Origin: Lachnospiraceae bacterium
GTDB lineage: Bacteria > Bacillota > Clostridia > Lachnospirales > Lachnospiraceae
Length of the DNA: 11,952 nt
NCBI GenBank assembly: GCA_017446125.1
Contig: JAFSRL010000020.1
Span: 1-11,952, forward strand
Reading direction: 5' to 3'
A program made the translations under genes and the position numbers. This document shows, piece after piece, positions 1-7,016 of this stretch (position 1 is the stretch's first letter; every line of letters begins with the position of its first letter). Under the pieces are notes generated by a model. It searched no databases. It was not told where the DNA came from and saw nothing but the letters and a program-made list of their open reading frames with translations.

Positions 1-26
1 AGGTGACACTTTAGAACTGTCCCCTA

Positions 27-55
27 TTGTCATCTGTACTTCCATCCGATATATA
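27..55 (+). promoter_or_regulatory. Predicted sigma-A promoter for the EF-hand protein gene
   Basis: A -35-like TTGTCA (27-32) and a -10-like TATATA (50-55) are separated by 17 bases; an alternative -10, TATACT, lies at 52-57. Transcription would start near 62 and give a leader of about 97 bases before the gene at 159. This is consensus matching by eye. Confidence 0.42.
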
Positions 56-73
56 CTTTAGATAAGGAATCAC

Positions 74-139
74 ATCCCCACGGACGGGGATCCACACAGA
101 GAGTGTGTACATCGGGCTTTTAAAGCCCCGCGCCATGTA
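74..139 (+). promoter_or_regulatory. Hairpin-rich 5' leader of the EF-hand protein gene
   Basis: Three consecutive stem-loops can be read: ATCCCC/GGGGAT (74-79 with 86-91), CACAC/GTGTG (93-97 with 103-107) and GGGCTT/AAGCCC (114-119 with 123-128). The third can be lengthened by TACAT/ATGTA (108-112 with 135-139). CGGGG at 85-89 could instead pair with CCCCG at 126-130, so two mutually exclusive folds are possible. A minimal start-stop ATGTAA lies at 135-140. The ribosome site AAAGGAG (145-151) stays outside these stems. It matches no riboswitch class I recognise; it may be a stability or regulatory leader, or chance structure. Confidence 0.35.
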
Positions 140-158
140 AAACGAAAGGAGTCGAACC

Positions 159-1553
159 ATGGTCATCAAATCCAGTTCCGTTCAAATGGAATCCTCACGG
201 GATTACAACCGCACATCGCACCGCGAAAAGGCGGAGGCCGTCGTCAGGAGCAACGTTGCCGCGAGCCTCGAATTGTCTGCGGCGGGCCGAAAAAGCGCAA
301 AGACCATCACCGACGGTTCCGTGACCAAGCTCCCCTCTCCGGAAGAAGCCTACCGCGACGCCTCCGGCAGAACCTTGGAAGAAATCAAAAAGCGTCTTGG
401 GCAGGACAAGGACGCGAAGAACGAAAACGAACTGCAGATGCGCTTAAACGACGCCATCATGGAGGAAGAAGCGCAGCTTGAAAAACAAAAAAAGGCGGAA
501 GACGCTTCCCAGACCCGTCTGCTCGCCAGGCAGCTCGGCATCGATTCCGTCACGGAGAACGGCAACATTCTGGGCAAGCAGTTGAAGTTCATCCAGACGC
601 AGGATGAGTTCGAGGCGCAGCTCATCAAGAAGCTCATGGAGGCGCTGCGCAAGATGATGTACGGCGACGAGGACTGTGAGGACGAGCCGCGCAAGGATCT
701 GAGTAAGATCGGCGAAGGCTTCGCGTGGGACTTGAGCGCGTCGAGTGCCTTCAGTGCGTCCGCCGGCTTTGCTTCTGTTTCACCGCAGGGCGCTTCCGTC
801 GGCAGCGTGCAGGTTTCCGGCATGGAAAGCGTGCGCTTTGCGGGTGCCGTCGCACAGGGTGGTCGCGAAATTGCGATTCCCGGCTGGACCAAGATTACCG
901 CGACCTCCAACTTCGTGAAAGAAACCGAGACCACACATTTCCGGACGCAGGGCGTTGCCTTCACGGCGGATGGCCGCGCATTGAACTTCGGCGTCGACCT
1001 CGAGATGAGCCGCGCCTTCGAAGAGCACACGCTTAACTTCAAGCAGGAGGCGTACAAGGTCATCGATCCCCTCGTCATCAATCTGGATTCCAACGCGGCT
1101 TCCGTCACAGACAGGAAATTCTTCTTTGACCTCGATTACGACGGGCACGCCGAAGAAATCTCATTCGCCGGAAACGGCAGCGGCTTCCTCGCGCTTGACA
1201 AAAACGGCGACGGTATCATCAACGACGGGTCGGAGCTCTTCGGCACAAGAACAGGCGACGGGTTTAAGGACCTTGCCGTGCACGACACAGACGGCAACGG
1301 CTGGATCGACGAAGCGGACGATGTCTTTGACCGCTTGAAAATCTGGACCAAAAACGAAGACGGCACCGACCGCCTCATGACCTTGAAGGAGGCGGATGTC
1401 GGCGCCATCTATTTGGGCAATGCTTCGACACAGTTCTCACTGCACTCCGACGAAACCGGTGACAAGAATGCCGTCATCCGAAAGACCGGCATCTACTTAA
1501 AGGAATCCTCCGGTGCCGCCGGCACCATGCAGCATGTGGACTTAGTGCTGTAA
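159..1553 (+). CDS. EF-hand/RTX-like calcium-binding domain protein, function unknown
   Basis: This is a 464-residue protein of unknown role. The ATG has a good ribosome site, AAAGGAG, 7 bases upstream. There is no signal peptide or membrane segment. Residues 1-120 are polar and charged, with a Lys/Glu-rich, likely helical stretch around 70-120. The middle (about 190-300) is Ser/Ala/Gly-rich with beta character. The C-terminal third holds the recognisable part: FFDLDYDG near 322, LDKNGDGIINDG near 346 followed by ELFG, and DTDGNGWID near 376. These Asp/Asn/Gly loops are of EF-hand type and resemble the DxDxDG-ELFG module known from RTX-like and other calcium-binding proteins. Calcium binding is likely; location is unclear, since an RTX-type module usually implies export and no Sec signal is present. 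It is the only plus-strand gene and is convergent with hflX, with 33 bases between the stops. Confidence 0.85.
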   Translation: MVIKSSSVQMESSRDYNRTSHREKAEAVVRSNVAASLELSAAGRKSAKTITDGSVTKLPSPEEAYRDASGRTLEEIKKRLGQDKDAKNENELQMRLNDAIMEEEAQLEKQKKAEDASQTRLLARQLGIDSVTENGNILGKQLKFIQTQDEFEAQLIKKLMEALRKMMYGDEDCEDEPRKDLSKIGEGFAWDLSASSAFSASAGFASVSPQGASVGSVQVSGMESVRFAGAVAQGGREIAIPGWTKITATSNFVKETETTHFRTQGVAFTADGRALNFGVDLEMSRAFEEHTLNFKQEAYKVIDPLVINLDSNAASVTDRKFFFDLDYDGHAEEISFAGNGSGFLALDKNGDGIINDGSELFGTRTGDGFKDLAVHDTDGNGWIDEADDVFDRLKIWTKNEDGTDRLMTLKEADVGAIYLGNASTQFSLHSDETGDKNAVIRKTGIYLKESSGAAGTMQHVDLVL

Positions 1554-1586
1554 TTACACATTATTACGGAAAAAGCGAAAAATCCG

Positions 1587-2912
1587 TTACAACACTTCAT
1601 ACGCCGCATACTTGACCGCCCGCTTGATGCCGCAGCACACGCGTAGCACCGTGCCCGCCTCCGTGTACTCCTGCGACAACACCTGCGTCGTTTCGGACAG
1701 CACCGCCGCAACCTGCCCCTTATCATAAGGAACGAGAAACGTGTGCTCGCCCTTTGGCCCGTCCAGCGTTTCCTCGATGACATCCAACAGCGCTTCCACT
1801 CCGTCGCCGTGACGCGCGCTGATACAAACCGTTCCGCTGCCGTCCTCTTCCCGCCGCACCGTCCCGGGCAGGCCGAAGAATTCCCGCGCAGCATCCACCT
1901 TATTCATCACACGAATCACCGGAATCGCACCGGCGCCGATTTCTTGCAGCGTTCTTCGTGTCGTCTCCGACTGCGCAGCATAATCTTCATCCGAGCAATC
2001 ACAAACCTCCAGCAAAAGATCCGCTTCCGCCGCTTCCGAAAGCGTGGAGCGAAATGCCTTGATTAACGCCGTCGGTAAATCCCTGATAAACCCGACGGTG
2101 TCCGACAAAAGAAACGGCATTCTTCCCTTCACCGCGATTTTGCGGACCGTGGTGTCGAGCGTTGCAAACAACATGTCTTCCTCAAAGACGCGTTTGTCTT
2201 CTCCCGCTTCGGCGCACGCCGACATCGACAACAGACGGTTCATCAACGTGGACTTTCCGGCGTTGGTGTAGCCCACAAGTCCCACGCGGTACAGACCGGA
2301 GCTTGTGCGGTTTTCCCGTTGCGTTGCCTGAACGCGCTCCACCTCTTTCAGTTCGCGGCGCAGCGCAGCCTGGCGGTTTAAAATCTTTCGCCTGTCAAGC
2401 TCCAACTGCGTTTCTCCGCCGCCGCGCGCAGACATGAATCCGCTTGCGCCGCCCTGGCGGCTTAGGTTTTCGCGCATGCCCACAAGACGCGGCATCATAT
2501 AGTCGAGGCGCGCGTATTCCACCTGCAGTCGCGCCTCTTTGGTTCTCGCGCGTTCCGAAAAGATTCTGAGAATGAGATCCGTTCTGTCGATGACCTCCGT
2601 GTCGAGGATGCGACCCAGGTTGCGCACCTGGATGGGTGACAACGAACAGTTGAAAATCACAATATCCGCTCTCTCAATATAGATGCGTTGTTTGAGCTCC
2701 TGCACCTTGCCGCTACCGATGTAGGTCGCATGCTCCGGATGCTGCGCGCGCTGCGTCAAAACCGAAGCCGCCTCCACGCTGCATGCTTCGCAGAGCCCCG
2801 CAAGTTCCTTCAACGAACGCTCGAAGCGTGTGTCGTCTTCATTTGTCTGCAGCCCCACCAGCACGGCGCGCAGGAATTTTTCCTCTTCATTGATGATGAT
2901 CGGTTCCGCCAT
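1587..2912 (-). CDS. hflX: Ribosome-associated GTPase HflX
   Basis: HflX is a conserved GTPase that binds the 50S subunit and splits stalled or stressed ribosomes. The 441-residue product has the usual HflX order. An N-terminal nucleotide-binding-like domain (about 12-115, with HATYIGSGKVQEL) is followed by a helical linker containing the glycine-rich SARGGGETQLE signature. The G domain has G1 GYTNAGKST near 213, G3 DTVGF near 271 and G4 NKVD near 337, then a short C-terminal domain. An upstream in-frame ATG at 2951 would add 13 residues, but it has no ribosome site and overlaps the predicted -10 box. The ATG at 2912 has GAGG 8 bases upstream; a third ATG at 2918 is too close to that site. 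The gene lies 89 bases after the nuclease-like gene and has its own promoter. No convincing terminator was seen after it. Confidence 0.96.
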   Translation of the reverse strand: MAEPIIINEEEKFLRAVLVGLQTNEDDTRFERSLKELAGLCEACSVEAASVLTQRAQHPEHATYIGSGKVQELKQRIYIERADIVIFNCSLSPIQVRNLGRILDTEVIDRTDLILRIFSERARTKEARLQVEYARLDYMMPRLVGMRENLSRQGGASGFMSARGGGETQLELDRRKILNRQAALRRELKEVERVQATQRENRTSSGLYRVGLVGYTNAGKSTLMNRLLSMSACAEAGEDKRVFEEDMLFATLDTTVRKIAVKGRMPFLLSDTVGFIRDLPTALIKAFRSTLSEAAEADLLLEVCDCSDEDYAAQSETTRRTLQEIGAGAIPVIRVMNKVDAAREFFGLPGTVRREEDGSGTVCISARHGDGVEALLDVIEETLDGPKGEHTFLVPYDKGQVAAVLSETTQVLSQEYTEAGTVLRVCCGIKRAVKYAAYEVL

Positions 2913-2949
2913 CGTCATAACCTCGTCGTAGTGATTACCGTTCCAGCGC

Positions 2950-2979
2950 ATTATATCATGCGGCGCTTGTTGCTGTCAT
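2950..2979 (-). promoter_or_regulatory. Predicted sigma-A promoter for hflX
   Basis: On the minus strand ATGACA (-35, one mismatch to TTGACA, at 2974-2979) and a perfect TATAAT (-10, at 2950-2955) are separated by 18 bases. The expected start near 2943 gives a leader of about 30 bases to the ATG at 2912. The -10 box contains the first bases of the alternative upstream ATG (2951), which argues against that start. Confidence 0.6.
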
Positions 2980-3001
2980 TTTCAAATACGTGTGCGGTCA
3001 T

Positions 3002-3781
3002 CTATAACCACTCCACAATATCCATCACAAGAGAAAAGTCCAACGGTTTCCCCTCTTCTTCAAATGTCGTTATCAGGTTCTTCATCGGATAGTATCCGTG
3101 CTGCATGTACTTGCGGATTTTATCCTGTGCGTTTTTGGCGTACGCCGCATCCGACATCATGCCGAAGTGTTCCCAAAGAATCATCTCACCGGTCCCCGGG
3201 CGGCGGATTGTGAAGTCAGGATAGAGCGCGACTCTCCCCAGCGTCAGTTTGCATTCGTAGCGATACGCAATCCCCCGTGCCTCCAGTGCGGACAGAATAT
3301 ACGCCTCCGACTTTGATCGGACCATCGTTCCGTTCACCGCCCTGATATTCAAGTGCTCCGTGTATTGCTCGTTCTTCTCATATCGTTCCTCCTTCCACGC
3401 GGCGAGCTCGCGGTCGATATCCTTTAGCCTGAGCAACTGACGAAATGCAGGATTCTTTTTTTGACGATCAGTATGTTTGTAGATTCTTTCATGGCGCCCG
3501 ATATAAGCATTCAGTGCCGCAATCTCCAACTCGTTTTCCTGTAACTTACTTTCGCAATACGTCTTTTTTGCAAGCTTTGCAGCCATCTCTTCATTTTCTC
3601 TTGAAATGTATTTTTGCTGAATGCTGTCACGTTTCTTTATGCGATGATACCACTTATACTGATTACCGCATTTCTTTATCTGAAGTAATCCTGGTGGTGC
3701 GTTGGTCAACGCCTGTTTCAATCTCTTGTTCTCTTCTAACAGACGATTCCGTTCTGCAATTGCGCGTTCACAAACAATCAT
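3002..3781 (-). CDS. Coiled-coil protein with PD-(D/E)XK-like nuclease domain
   Basis: This 259-residue protein is not one I can name. Residues 1-140 are highly charged and mostly helical, with coiled-coil patterning at 5-25 and about 60-140. The C-terminal half resembles a PD-(D/E)XK nuclease fold: RSKSEAYI (Glu159) on a first helix, YRYECKL (Glu176), a strand with YPDF (Asp189), then ILWEHFG (Glu204). The lysine expected in ExK is replaced, the motif reading Glu-His-Phe, so activity is uncertain; it may be a diverged or inactive nuclease. No signal peptide or membrane segment is visible, so it is probably cytoplasmic. Its ATG overlaps the stop of the small repeat ORF as ATGA and has a strong ribosome site. 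It is the last gene of the comEA-comEC operon, which hints at, but does not prove, a role with incoming DNA. Confidence 0.82.
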   Translation of the reverse strand: MIVCERAIAERNRLLEENKRLKQALTNAPPGLLQIKKCGNQYKWYHRIKKRDSIQQKYISRENEEMAAKLAKKTYCESKLQENELEIAALNAYIGRHERIYKHTDRQKKNPAFRQLLRLKDIDRELAAWKEERYEKNEQYTEHLNIRAVNGTMVRSKSEAYILSALEARGIAYRYECKLTLGRVALYPDFTIRRPGTGEMILWEHFGMMSDAAYAKNAQDKIRKYMQHGYYPMKNLITTFEEEGKPLDFSLVMDIVEWL

Positions 3782-4080
3782 TGTTGATTCCCTCCTCGTG
3801 TTGTATTTGTTTTGCTTCGTTTGTCTCTGCCTCGCGGCAATGATTTACGGCTTCTTGGGATCCGCTCGCGAGAAATCTTGTTTCCGGCTCTCTTTTCACT
3901 GCTTCGCGACGATGTTTTACGGCTTCTTCGGAGCCGCTCGCGAGAAATCTTGTTTCCGGCTCTCTTTTCACTGCTTCGCGGCGATGTTTTACGGCTCCTT
4001 CGGAGCCGCTCGCGAGAAATCTTGTTTCCGGCTCTCTTTTCACTGTTTCGCGACGATGATTTACGATTCTTTCCACTCAT
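3778..4080 (-). CDS. Small, very basic repeat protein (putative)
   Basis: This is a 100-residue ORF made almost wholly from the 72-bp array, giving a 24-residue unit with core SSEKRAGNKISRERLRRSRK. About 38 of 100 residues are Arg or Lys and few are acidic, so a nucleic-acid-binding or disordered protein is conceivable (inference). The support for coding is positional: its ATG overlaps the comEC stop as ATGA, and its stop overlaps the next ATG as ATGA, like the other junctions in this operon. A GGTGGAG lies 11 bases upstream, rather far. Against it, the array is open in other frames too. A frame starting at GTG 4076, which continues the comEC frame after its stop, runs to 3768. The stretch could therefore be an untranslated spacer. 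I recognise no family. Confidence 0.42.
   Translation of the reverse strand: MSGKNRKSSSRNSEKRAGNKISRERLRRSRKTSPRSSEKRAGNKISRERLRRSRKTSSRSSEKRAGNKISRERIPRSRKSLPRGRDKRSKTNTTRGGNQQ
3790..3797 (-). promoter_or_regulatory. Strong ribosome binding site of the nuclease-like gene
   Basis: The minus strand reads GAGGAGGG with 8 bases to the ATG at 3781. It is the best Shine-Dalgarno in the operon and fixes this start. It lies inside the 3' end of the small basic repeat ORF. Confidence 0.75.
3840..4068. repeat. 72-bp tandem direct repeat, three full copies
   Basis: Near-identical 72-bp units begin at 3840, 3912 and 3984, with a partial fourth from 4056 and a degenerate partial copy before 3840. Differences are a few substitutions. 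Each unit contains the palindrome CTCGCGAG and an inverted pair CGGCT/AGCCG that is a perfect 7-bp stem (CGGCTCC/GGAGCCG, 3-base loop) in copy 3 (3992-4008). Because 72 is a multiple of three and no unit carries a stop in the frames concerned, several frames on both strands stay open. The array lies between the comEC stop and the nuclease-like start. Confidence 0.95.
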
Positions 4081-7016
4081 TTAAGAAACGTCTCCACCGC
4101 CGCGCGCCTGCCGCCAAATGACACCCGCACCGTAATGGCGCCGTCGCGTGCGGTAATCAGTGTCGTGCTGCCGGCGTCTGAAAGGCGGCGCAGGGTCTCT
4201 GCGTGCGGGTGGCCGTAGGAATTGTTGCGTCCGCAGGAGATGAGCGCAATCTCCGGTCTTGTGAGCGCCAGGAATTCTTCATCCGTTGTGTATCGGCTGC
4301 CATGATGCGGAACCTTGAGGAGGTCGATGTCGCCCGTTATACCGCCCGCCGCCTGCATCTCCGAAACACTTGTCATGTCGCCCGCCGCCTGCATCTCCGA
4401 AACACTCGTCACGCCGCCCGCCGCCTGCATACCCGAAACACTTGTCATGTCGCCCGCTGCCTGCATACCCGAAACACTCGTCATGTCGCCCGCTGCCTGC
4501 TCACCCGTTCCATCTGTCGCGCCGTCACATGCAGTCAGTGAAAGCGTTCCACCCGTCACACCATCACCCCGCAGCACCGCCTTCAGCTCTTCTAAGCCTT
4601 CCTCCTCCACATCGCCTGTGAACAGGGCGGAAAACGATCCGTAAGACATGTGAAGAATCATCGAGCGGGCATTTGCGTTCGTCCCCTGTACTGCGCTTCC
4701 TGACGCGTGCGGGCCAAGGCAGGTGAATTGCAGCTCGCCCATCGAGAAGCGTTCTCCCGCAGAGAGTGTCATAACCGGCACGCCGCAGCTTGCCGCACGC
4801 TCGACGACCATCTTGTAGTTATCGTCAGAGAGCTTCCTCCCAACTTCTGGAAGAAACAGCGCTCTCACCTGCACGCCGCCGCGTTCCATATCATCGAGCA
4901 GCTCCAGCACGCCGGAAATATGATCCTTGTCCTCGTGCGAAATGAAGACCGCATCCAAAGTCCCGATTCCCTCATGCTTCAAGTACGGCAGGATCTGGTA
5001 TTCACCCACGGATTGCTTTGACGTGGAGCCGCCGTCGATCAGAATATTGAAGTCCCTGTGGCGGATCACGATGCCGTCGCCCTGTCCCACGTCCAGCATG
5101 GTGATTTGTAAGGAGGGCGGAACCCGAAGCGCCATTATCAGAACGGCAATCACCGGCAACCCCCACACCAAACGCCACATCCACAGATGCCGCAGCACGA
5201 ACCTCGAAACCTCCCGTTGCCGTCTCGTACGAGAATCACACCCACCTCCGTCACCTGTGTAACTGTCGAGCCCGCGCCTTCCTCTAAAATTACACCCGCC
5301 TCCGTCACCCGTGTAACTGTCAAGCCCGCGCCTTCCTCTAAAACTACACCTGCCCCCGTCACCCGTGTAACTGTCAAGCCCGCGTCTTCCTCTAAAATTA
5401 CACACACCTCCGTCACCTGTGTAATTTCCGGCGTAAATACCGTGTTTGAAGCGGATATGCGTCGGAACGCGTCTTTGGAGGATGTCGAACAGCGTACCGC
5501 CGGTTAAGAGCGCGCGGATGATGCCGCCCTGCGCGGCCTGCAAGAAAACAAAGAGCGCAAGCAACAGATAATAAACAATGACCTGCCAGACGGAAGGCTT
5601 CCCGGCGTACCATGTGTGCAGCGGCAATCCTGAAGCGCCCTCGCATAGGAATTCATAGAAGTGTAGAATCCACCCGACAACCCCCGCCGTACACCGCACG
5701 AGCAAGGAGCCCCCCGCCATCACATGCCCCGCAATCCCAGGCTCCGCCATCCCAAGCTCCGCCATCCCAAGCTCTGCCATCCCAAGCTCCGCCATACCAA
5801 GCTCCGCCGTCCCGGGTCCAACCATCCCCGGCGCAATCATCCCAAACGCGACCGTCAAAAGCCCGAACGGAAACAGCACGGACATCAAGGGAATCACAAG
5901 CAAATTCAAAAATGTCGCAAAGACCGGCACGGTGTACATGCCCGTCATCTGCACCGGCATCGTCATCAGGGTAACGGCAACGGAAACCTTCAACGCCTCC
6001 TTGATTTTCAAACCGCGCGCCTTCAGAGGACGCAAATGCTTGGGCGTCGTGTCCGCTAGCTTTGCGCCGTATACATGAAACGCAGGCACAAGAAGCGCAA
6101 TCGCCATGACCGCGAGGAAGGAAAACCAGAACCCCGTGTCATTCAAATATAAGGGCTGCTCAATCACAAGCCACACCGCGGCAACGGCAAGCGCCGTCAG
6201 CATATCGTAGGTGCGCTTCAACAAATCCGCCGCCACACGCATCACAAACATCAACACCGCGCGGAAGGCGGAGGCGCTCATGCCGCACAGATTCCCGTAC
6301 GAAATCATGACGAGCACGCAAAGAAGGGCGCAGCACATCCGCAGCTTTTTACGGCGCACCGGAACAACGCGCAGCATCGTCCGGTACAGCAACAACCCGA
6401 TAAACGAAATGTGCAGCCCGCTCACCGCGAGGATGTGCACGATTCCGCTCTGGCGGTAGAGCCGCTTTGTCTCCGCGTCCATGCTGTTCTTATCGCCCAA
6501 CAGAATCGCCTTCATGATGGAGGCTTCCTTTTCCGGAAGCGCCGCATCAAGCTGCGCCGACGCGCGCATCCGAAGCGTATAGAGAAACTCCCCGTACACG
6601 GAGCCGGATGTCGTACATTCCAAAACTCCAGCATTCTGTAATCTGTATGAAATTTTTCTCACCGCGTCGTATGCGCGCGCGTCAAACTCCCCGGGATTTG
6701 TCGGGGATGCGGCAAAGCGCTTCCTGCCCTTTAACGTTACGTTTGCGCCCGTTACGGGTTCGTACGAGGGAAACATAGAAAGCGTGCACATAACACGTTC
6801 TGTCTTCTCCCCCTTTGTTTTAACATAGTAAACGGGAACGACTTCCCCTAAGTAGGTCCGTTTGACTTCCTTGCGTACCAAAACACCGGAAAGTGTCACC
6901 ACACTTCCCTCGTCTTCGCAAACAGCCTCCTTAACGGGAATGAAACGTAAGAGTAAAAACGCGACAGCAAGGAAGACGCATGCGCACAGGCACAGCGGTC
7001 TTCTGACATGACTCAT
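4077..7016 (-). CDS. comEC: DNA internalization protein ComEC/Rec2, enlarged by tandem repeats
   Basis: ComEC is the membrane channel that moves single-stranded DNA into the cytoplasm during natural transformation. The order is standard: an N-terminal membrane segment and small soluble domain (about 30-150), the multi-helix Competence domain (about 165-520, with VSGLHISFIGLL), and a C-terminal metallo-beta-lactamase-like domain starting at LDVGQGDG (639). That domain has SHEDKDH near 692, LFTGD, VPHHGS near 900 and YGHP. At 979 residues it is about 200 longer than the familiar B. subtilis form. Much of the excess is three repeat arrays, at about residues 400-429, 531-595 and 840-892, each in a loop or linker and leaving the core motifs intact. 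Its ATG overlaps the GerMN gene stop and has only a weak ribosome site, so coupling is likely. The stop overlaps the next small ORF. Confidence 0.95.
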   Translation of the reverse strand: MSHVRRPLCLCACVFLAVAFLLLRFIPVKEAVCEDEGSVVTLSGVLVRKEVKRTYLGEVVPVYYVKTKGEKTERVMCTLSMFPSYEPVTGANVTLKGRKRFAASPTNPGEFDARAYDAVRKISYRLQNAGVLECTTSGSVYGEFLYTLRMRASAQLDAALPEKEASIMKAILLGDKNSMDAETKRLYRQSGIVHILAVSGLHISFIGLLLYRTMLRVVPVRRKKLRMCCALLCVLVMISYGNLCGMSASAFRAVLMFVMRVAADLLKRTYDMLTALAVAAVWLVIEQPLYLNDTGFWFSFLAVMAIALLVPAFHVYGAKLADTTPKHLRPLKARGLKIKEALKVSVAVTLMTMPVQMTGMYTVPVFATFLNLLVIPLMSVLFPFGLLTVAFGMIAPGMVGPGTAELGMAELGMAELGMAELGMAEPGIAGHVMAGGSLLVRCTAGVVGWILHFYEFLCEGASGLPLHTWYAGKPSVWQVIVYYLLLALFVFLQAAQGGIIRALLTGGTLFDILQRRVPTHIRFKHGIYAGNYTGDGGVCNFRGRRGLDSYTGDGGRCSFRGRRGLDSYTGDGGGCNFRGRRGLDSYTGDGGGCDSRTRRQREVSRFVLRHLWMWRLVWGLPVIAVLIMALRVPPSLQITMLDVGQGDGIVIRHRDFNILIDGGSTSKQSVGEYQILPYLKHEGIGTLDAVFISHEDKDHISGVLELLDDMERGGVQVRALFLPEVGRKLSDDNYKMVVERAASCGVPVMTLSAGERFSMGELQFTCLGPHASGSAVQGTNANARSMILHMSYGSFSALFTGDVEEEGLEELKAVLRGDGVTGGTLSLTACDGATDGTGEQAAGDMTSVSGMQAAGDMTSVSGMQAAGGVTSVSEMQAAGDMTSVSEMQAAGGITGDIDLLKVPHHGSRYTTDEEFLALTRPEIALISCGRNNSYGHPHAETLRRLSDAGSTTLITARDGAITVRVSFGGRRAAVETFLK
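4343..4500 (-). repeat. 36-bp tandem repeat inside comEC (nuclease-like domain)
   Basis: About 4.4 copies of a 36-bp unit; the shared GCCTGCAT or GCCTGC string recurs at 4351, 4387, 4423, 4459 and 4495. A degenerate copy follows to about 4524. On the minus strand it encodes a 12-residue unit of type MQAAGDMTSVSG, with alternating D/G and G/E variants. It lies between the LFTGD segment and VPHHGS, enlarging a loop of the metallo-beta-lactamase-like domain. Confidence 0.94.
5232..5425 (-). repeat. 54-bp tandem repeat inside comEC (linker before nuclease-like domain)
   Basis: About 3.6 copies of a 54-bp unit; the TCAC that opens the shared string recurs at 5251, 5305, 5359 and 5413. The encoded 18-residue unit is of type DSYTGDGGGCNFRGRRGL. 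Each copy gives one Cys and a basic RGRRG. It sits in the linker between the membrane helices and the last hydrophobic segment ahead of the metallo-beta-lactamase-like domain. Each unit also contains separated GTGTAA and TTACAC. Confidence 0.94.
5731..5820 (-). repeat. 15-bp tandem repeat inside comEC (membrane-domain loop)
   Basis: Six units of 15 bp, the central ones nearly identical (GCCATCCCAAGCTCC on the plus strand), with decaying copies continuing to about 5850. They encode a pentapeptide repeat AELGM in a loop between membrane segments of the Competence domain. Flanking APGMVGPG and AEPGIAG look like older, diverged units. Confidence 0.93.

Noticed and set aside
350..1108. Minus-strand ORF of 252 codons opposite the EF-hand gene
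   Set aside because: It is a shadow of the plus-strand gene; it lacks recognisable domains, while the plus frame has a clear ribosome site and EF-hand motifs.
1571..1590. Bidirectional terminator between the convergent genes
   Set aside because: Only a 5-bp ACGGA/TCCGT stem with a 12-base loop is present, without a proper U-run; too weak to annotate.
2913..2951. Longer HflX start at 2951
   Set aside because: No ribosome site, and the ATG lies in the predicted TATAAT box, so it could not be on the transcript from that promoter.
3840..4068. CRISPR array
   Set aside because: The 72-bp units are contiguous direct repeats with no variable spacers.
3768..4076. Second minus-strand ORF (102 codons from GTG 4076) through the 72-bp repeats
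   Set aside because: It continues the comEC frame after its stop and overlaps the nuclease-like gene by 14 bases; the ATGA-linked frame fits the operon better. Kept only as an alternative.
3702..4121. Plus-strand ORF of 139 codons through the 72-bp repeats
   Set aside because: It is open because the repeat unit is a multiple of three; it overlaps two minus-strand genes and its residue mix (repeated FYGFFGAAREK-type units) resembles no family I know.
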